DNA from: Sphingomonas lacunae
Lineage (GTDB): Bacteria > Pseudomonadota > Alphaproteobacteria > Sphingomonadales > Sphingomonadaceae
Length of the DNA: 64,000 nt
NCBI RefSeq assembly: GCF_012979535.1
Contig: NZ_CP053015.1
Span: forward strand, 1,426,001-1,490,000
Reading direction: 5' to 3'
The notes below the pieces were generated by a model that saw only the letters and a list, made by a program, of their open reading frames with translations, made no database searches and was not told where the DNA came from. The position numbers and the translations under genes are program-made. Shown here piece after piece: positions 60,208 through 64,000 of this stretch (within the stretch, counting starts at the first letter, position 1; each line of letters opens with the position of its first letter).

Positions 60208-61083
60208 ATGACGCAGGTCTGGGACAACAAGGCGATCATCAGCGACGTGTTCGGTCGCCCGCCCGAGATAGAGTTGGAGTCCGTCGGGGACGGCTGGTCC
60301 CTGTGCCGTTGGCGGCAATTTGTCGGCAGCTATTCGGTGCCGGCGCTGCCCGACCCCATGTTCATCGTCCACATCGCCGGCAAGCCGCAGGTTAAAACGT
60401 GGATGCGCGACGGATGGAGCGAGACCAGTTCGATCCCCGGCTGTGCCACGGTGCATCCGGCGGGCACTGGGACAAGCTGGCTGGTCGATGGCGAGCTTGA
60501 TGTGGTGACGCTGAGCGTCTCGTCCGACCTGTTGCGCAGCGGCAGCCAGCAGGAATTGTTCCGCCAGATGCGCTTTGCCTTTGCCGACCCGCTTGGCGTG
60601 GCGCTGACGCGGCAGATACTTGCCGAACTGTATGCGCCCGACAATGATGGCCGGCGCGATTATGTGGCAGCGATGGTCAATGCGTTAAAGGCGCATATCC
60701 TCGCCGGGCCGCCAGTGGGCGAAGCGGTCAGCGACATACCGACATCTGATTTCTCGGCTTATCGGCTGCACAAGGTTATCAACGCGGTCCAGGCCAAGCC
60801 CGAGGCGGACATGAGCCTGGAGGAGATGGCGGCGATGGCGGGGATCACCCCATCGCATTTCTGTCGCGTGTTCAAGAAAGCGACGGGCATCACCCCGCAT
60901 CAATATGTGCTCAAGGCCCGACTGGATCGGGCGCAGCAGATGCTGGTGCAGAGCGAGATGAGCCTGGCGCAGGTCGCCGAGGCGATGGGTTTCACCAGCC
61001 AGAGCCATTTCAGCCGCGCCTTCCGCAGTTATGCCGGGACAAGTCCGCGCGAATATCGCCAGCGCCGTTGGGGCACGGCCTGA
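60208..61083 (+). CDS. AraC-family transcriptional regulator
   Basis: A 291-residue regulator. The C-terminal AraC double HTH is clear: 'MSLEEMAAMAGITPSHFCRV' plus 'FKKATGITPHQYVLKARLDR', then 'SLAQVAEAMGFTSQSHFSRA' plus 'FRSYAGTSPREYRQRRWG'. The N-terminal ~190 residues form an effector domain of unknown specificity. It is embedded within the cluster and probably activates it in response to the cluster's substrate. An imperfect 9-bp direct repeat (TCAAATGGG-TCAAATGAG, 57510-57527) upstream of the receptor gene is a candidate site. Confidence 0.92.
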   Translation: MTQVWDNKAIISDVFGRPPEIELESVGDGWSLCRWRQFVGSYSVPALPDPMFIVHIAGKPQVKTWMRDGWSETSSIPGCATVHPAGTGTSWLVDGELDVVTLSVSSDLLRSGSQQELFRQMRFAFADPLGVALTRQILAELYAPDNDGRRDYVAAMVNALKAHILAGPPVGEAVSDIPTSDFSAYRLHKVINAVQAKPEADMSLEEMAAMAGITPSHFCRVFKKATGITPHQYVLKARLDRAQQMLVQSEMSLAQVAEAMGFTSQSHFSRAFRSYAGTSPREYRQRRWGTA

Positions 61084-61191
61084 TTGGCCGAAAGCTGGCG
61101 CGCTTTTTGACTGCATTTGATCGAGCCTTTGCCTGACAGACCGGGCGCGCAATGGTGAGGTAACGATAGGCCAAAGTTGCGGAGAGAAACA

Positions 61192-62505
61192 ATGAACGCG
61201 CCGATAACCCCGACTGTCGATGCCCCGATGATCCCGCCCGAACTGGTGGCCCCCGCCTTTGCGCCATCAACCTTTGCGGATCGCGACGCGGTCCACGCGC
61301 TGTTCACCCGGTTGCGGCGCGACTATCCACTTAATCAGGTCGAGGTGCCGGGCTATGACCCGCACTGGATCGTCACCAAATATGCCGACCTGCGCGAGAT
61401 CGCGCGGCAGGATGATATCTTCCATGGTGGCGACCGGTCAAAGACGCTGATCAGCCAGGCTGGTGAGGAACTGGTCAAACAGTATACCGGCGGCCAGTCG
61501 AACATCTTCCGCTCGCTGGTCCAGCTCGACCCGCCGGAGCACAAGAAGTATCGCGATGTTGCCGCTGACAGCTTTTCGCTGGCCAGCATGAAGGCATTGA
61601 AGCCAATGGTTGATGGCATCGCCCGCGATTATGCCGAGCGATTCTTTGCCCATGCGCCGGAAGTCGATTTTGCTGGCGAGATAGCCTTTCACTATCCGCT
61701 GAAAGTGGTGCTCGACCTGATCGGTGTGCCAGAGGCCGACCATCCCAAGATGCTCGAACTGACACAGTGGCTGTTCACCTGGGCCGACCCTGATCTCAGG
61801 CGGCCGGGGTCGAACCTTGAGGACCCGACCGAGATCACCAAGACCTGGGGTATCGTGTTCGACGAATTCGAGAAATATTACACGCCGATCATCGAGGACC
61901 GCCGGCGCTGCCCGGCGCATGACCTCGCCACGGTCCTCGCCAATGGCAAGGTCGATGGCGGGCCGCTGGAGCATCGGGCGCTCATTTCCTATTTCATCAT
62001 CGCCTCGACCGCCGGGCATGACACGACGGCCGCGACGACCGGCACGGGTATGTGGCAATTGGCCGAACGGCCCGACATATTGGCGATGCTCAAGGCGGAT
62101 CCGGCGCTGATCCCTGGCTTTGTCGAGGAGACCATCCGCTGGGCAACGCCGGTTCAGCAGTTCGTCCGTTCGGCAACGCAGGATTATCAGATCAAGGGCC
62201 GGACGATCAAAAAGGGGGATCTTGTGTATCTCTCCTACCTTTCGGCCAATCGTGATGAAGAGGCGTTCGAGGATCCCTTCACTTTCAACCCGCTGCGCTC
62301 GCCCAACCGGCATGTCGGTTTCGGCTTTGGCGGGCACACCTGCCTTGGCATTCACCTCGCACGGATGGAAATGATCAGTTTCTGGCAACAGGTGATCCCG
62401 CGGTTGAAGTCAGTGACGCTGACCGGCACACCGCGCATGGCCGAATCCGAATTTGTCTGCGGGCCGAAATCGGTGCCGATCCGATTTGAGGTCGAACCGG
62501 ACTGA
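61192..62505 (+). CDS. Cytochrome P450 (CYP108-like)
   Basis: A 437-residue soluble P450. The I-helix oxygen-activation motif is 'STAGHDTTAATTG', the ExxR motif is 'VEETIRWATPVQQFVRSA', and the heme-binding loop is 'HVGFGFGGHTCLGIHLARME' with the axial cysteine at residue 384. The pattern resembles the CYP108 group (terpineol or aromatic hydrophobic substrates; a member is known from Novosphingobium), but the subfamily assignment is from memory. No ferredoxin or reductase gene is beside it. GGAGAG precedes ATG 61192. Hydroxylation of a hydrophobic substrate is expected. Confidence 0.93.
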   Translation: MNAPITPTVDAPMIPPELVAPAFAPSTFADRDAVHALFTRLRRDYPLNQVEVPGYDPHWIVTKYADLREIARQDDIFHGGDRSKTLISQAGEELVKQYTGGQSNIFRSLVQLDPPEHKKYRDVAADSFSLASMKALKPMVDGIARDYAERFFAHAPEVDFAGEIAFHYPLKVVLDLIGVPEADHPKMLELTQWLFTWADPDLRRPGSNLEDPTEITKTWGIVFDEFEKYYTPIIEDRRRCPAHDLATVLANGKVDGGPLEHRALISYFIIASTAGHDTTAATTGTGMWQLAERPDILAMLKADPALIPGFVEETIRWATPVQQFVRSATQDYQIKGRTIKKGDLVYLSYLSANRDEEAFEDPFTFNPLRSPNRHVGFGFGGHTCLGIHLARMEMISFWQQVIPRLKSVTLTGTPRMAESEFVCGPKSVPIRFEVEPD

Positions 62506-62577
62506 CCTGACGCGGATAGCAATTGCGGGCAACGTCGCCGTGCACCAGCCTGTCGCCAGATGAGAGGGAGAATTGCC

Positions 62578-63690
62578 ATGACCCAAGCCCGCGCCGCCAT
62601 TGCCCATCAGCCCGGGGGCGACTTCACCGTCGAGCCGATCGAGGTCGACGCACCGCGCGCGGGGGAGGTGCGCGTGGCGATCAAGGGTGTCGGCCTGTGC
62701 CACACCGACCTGGTGTTCCGCGACCAGTTGGCTCCCTTTGCGCTGCCCGGCGTGCTCGGCCACGAGGGCGCGGGTATTGTCGAGGCGATTGGTGAAGGTG
62801 TCGAGGGGCTGGTGGTCGGCGACGAGGTGGTCGTCGGCTTTTCAAGTTGCGGTGCCTGCCCGCGCTGTGACGAGCATCTGCCCAGCTATTGCCAGAATTT
62901 TGTCCCGCTCAACTATGCCGGGATGCGGCTGGAGGATGGCTCGACCGCCTATGCCAAGGATGGTGAGCGGCTGACGTCGCACTTCTTTGGCCAGTCCTCC
63001 TTTTCGACCCTCACCGTCACACGCGCCAGCAATGTGGTGAAGGTCGATACGTCAAAGGTCGCGCTGGAATTGCTCGGGCCGCTGGGCTGCGGTTTTCAGA
63101 CAGGCGCGGGCGGCGTCATGCGCTCGCTGAAGGCCCATGCCGGATCAAGCATCGCTGTGTTCGGCGGTGGCCCCGTCGGTCTGGCGGCGGTGATGGGTGC
63201 TGTTATCCAGGGCTGCTCGACGATCATCCTTGTCGAGCCGATTGCCGCACGGCGCGACATCGCGCTTGAACTGGGCGCAACGCATGTCATCGACCCGGCG
63301 GCGACGGCGGACCTGACCGCGGCGTTGCGCGAAATCGTGCCTCTCGGCCTCGACTTTGCCTTTGACACATCGGGCGTGGTGCCGGTGATCGAGGCCGGAT
63401 TGGCTGCGCTGGGTGCGCATGGCGCGATCGGCCTGGTCGGCGTTCCGGCCAAGGCGGAAGCGGCGATCAGCGTCAACATTGCCGCCCTCATGACGCCCGG
63501 CCTCAGGATCATCGGCATCATCGAGGGCGACAGCGTGCCGCAGGATTTCATCCCCGAACTGATCGCCCATCATGCTGCCGGTCGTTTTCCCTTTGATCGC
63601 TTGATCAAGACGTTCCCGCTTGAGCGGATCAATGAGGCGATTGCTGCGCAGGCGCGGGGCGAATGCATCAAGGTGGTGCTGATCCCCTGA
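62578..63690 (+). CDS. Zinc-dependent alcohol dehydrogenase (aryl/allyl alcohol type)
   Basis: A 370-residue MDR enzyme. The catalytic zinc ligands lie in 'GVGLCHTDLVFRD' and 'LGHEGAGIVEAIG'. The structural zinc loop is 'CGACPRCDEHLPSYC', complete with four cysteines. The NAD-binding Rossmann segment is 'IAVFGGGPVGLAAVMGAVIQ'. The similarity in style is to XylB/geraniol-type dehydrogenases, which oxidise primary benzylic or terpene alcohols. GAGAGGGAG lies eight bases before ATG 62578. Position after the P450 suggests it oxidises the P450 product to an aldehyde (inference). Confidence 0.92.
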   Translation: MTQARAAIAHQPGGDFTVEPIEVDAPRAGEVRVAIKGVGLCHTDLVFRDQLAPFALPGVLGHEGAGIVEAIGEGVEGLVVGDEVVVGFSSCGACPRCDEHLPSYCQNFVPLNYAGMRLEDGSTAYAKDGERLTSHFFGQSSFSTLTVTRASNVVKVDTSKVALELLGPLGCGFQTGAGGVMRSLKAHAGSSIAVFGGGPVGLAAVMGAVIQGCSTIILVEPIAARRDIALELGATHVIDPAATADLTAALREIVPLGLDFAFDTSGVVPVIEAGLAALGAHGAIGLVGVPAKAEAAISVNIAALMTPGLRIIGIIEGDSVPQDFIPELIAHHAAGRFPFDRLIKTFPLERINEAIAAQARGECIKVVLIP

Positions 63691-63706
63691 TGCCGGATGG
63701 TGTGGC

Positions 63707-64000
63707 TTACTGATGGGCGAGCAACCATAGGGTGGGGGGCGTTGCGAGTGCAAGCAGAGTCCCCAGTGGTAAGCGCATCAGTCGCCAGTCGTGCGTCACG
63801 CCATGATCGCGATTGACCGAGCGGGTCACAGCGACTGCCAGTCCGGCCAGTGCGGCGAACAACAGCAGCATCGGCAAGGCGGCCCAGCCCAGCCATGCAC
63901 CAAGCGCGGCAAGCATGGGCGCATCCCCGCCTCCCAGTCCATCACGTCCACGCAGCATCTTGTATCCCGCGCCGATCAGCCAGAGTAGAGCAAAGCCACT
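63707..64000 (-). CDS. Prepilin peptidase (A24 type), C-terminal part cut by the right edge
   Basis: The visible 97 residues begin SGFALLWLIGAGYKMLRGRD, followed by the active-site segment GLGGGDAPMLAALGAWLGWA, the second aspartate motif (GGGD) of type IV prepilin peptidases. Two hydrophobic helices follow, and the chain ends LWLLAHQ. The first aspartate and the N-terminus lie outside the window. It processes type IV pilin or type II secretion pseudopilins at the inner membrane. It converges on the alcohol dehydrogenase gene with 16 bp between. Confidence 0.85.
   Translation of the reverse strand, partial: SGFALLWLIGAGYKMLRGRDGLGGGDAPMLAALGAWLGWAALPMLLLFAALAGLAVAVTRSVNRDHGVTHDWRLMRLPLGTLLALATPPTLWLLAHQ

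Overview
The window looks like chromosomal DNA of a sphingomonad (Alphaproteobacteria, order Sphingomonadales). The evidence is high GC with strong codon bias, many short ATGA/GTGA start-stop overlaps, two TonB-dependent receptors, an RNase E with an S1-domain insert and a C-terminal GWW motif, a CarD regulator, a magnesium-type HemB and a single Rsh-type (p)ppGpp enzyme. This placement is inferred from gene content and protein style; no database search was possible. No prophage, insertion sequence or CRISPR array was recognised. Almost every large ORF is an intact gene, and only the two edge genes are partial.

Layout, left to right. 0-2 kb: a DUF2975 membrane protein with an XRE regulator (cut by the left edge), then a pair of secreted proteins, one with ten cysteines in its mature part. 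2-11 kb: rpoB and rpoC behind their own promoter, closed by a strong terminator, then a very small PspC protein and a 43-residue peptide on the other strand. 11-15 kb: recF and a siderophore receptor behind a Fur-box-like element. 15-21 kb, minus strand: a tightly overlapped run of hemB, an acetyltransferase, a membrane-anchored spermidine-synthase-like protein, a gamma-class carbonic anhydrase and an ArsC arsenate reductase, preceded by an M23 endopeptidase. 21.5-26.5 kb: SUV3-like helicase, S4 protein, ferredoxin and carD.

26.5-35 kb: two tandem GIN/DUF2807 proteins, rsh, a secreted small protein diverging from an HxlR regulator, a LytS/LytTR two-component pair, an unrecognised HExxH protein, a DUF1232 protein and tadA. 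35-41.5 kb: rpmB, a phytase-like esterase, a glycine-zipper protein, ppx/gppA-rlmE, a tRNA-Arg(TCT) followed by tandem copies of its own 3' end, and a queuosine-precursor transporter. 41.5-49 kb: purC-purS-purQ, a crotonase, a lipoprotein methyltransferase, prfB and PBP1A. 49-57.5 kb: AmiC amidase diverging from rne across 585 bp, a BepA-like M48/TPR protease and an unusual DsbA fusion. 57.5-63.7 kb: a co-directional accessory cluster (TonB receptor, GFA protein, AraC regulator, cytochrome P450, zinc alcohol dehydrogenase). The right edge cuts a prepilin peptidase.

Themes: transcription and its control (RpoB, RpoC, CarD, Rsh, RNase E), envelope building and quality control (PBP1A, AmiC, M23, BepA-like, DsbA-like), and uptake and oxidation of small molecules (two TonB receptors, P450-ADH cluster). 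The least explained parts are the HExxH protein, the GGTTGC-type operator array around the HxlR gene and rsh, the tRNA-derived 83-bp repeats, the DsbA protein with its long low-complexity cytoplasmic arm, and the P450 cluster.
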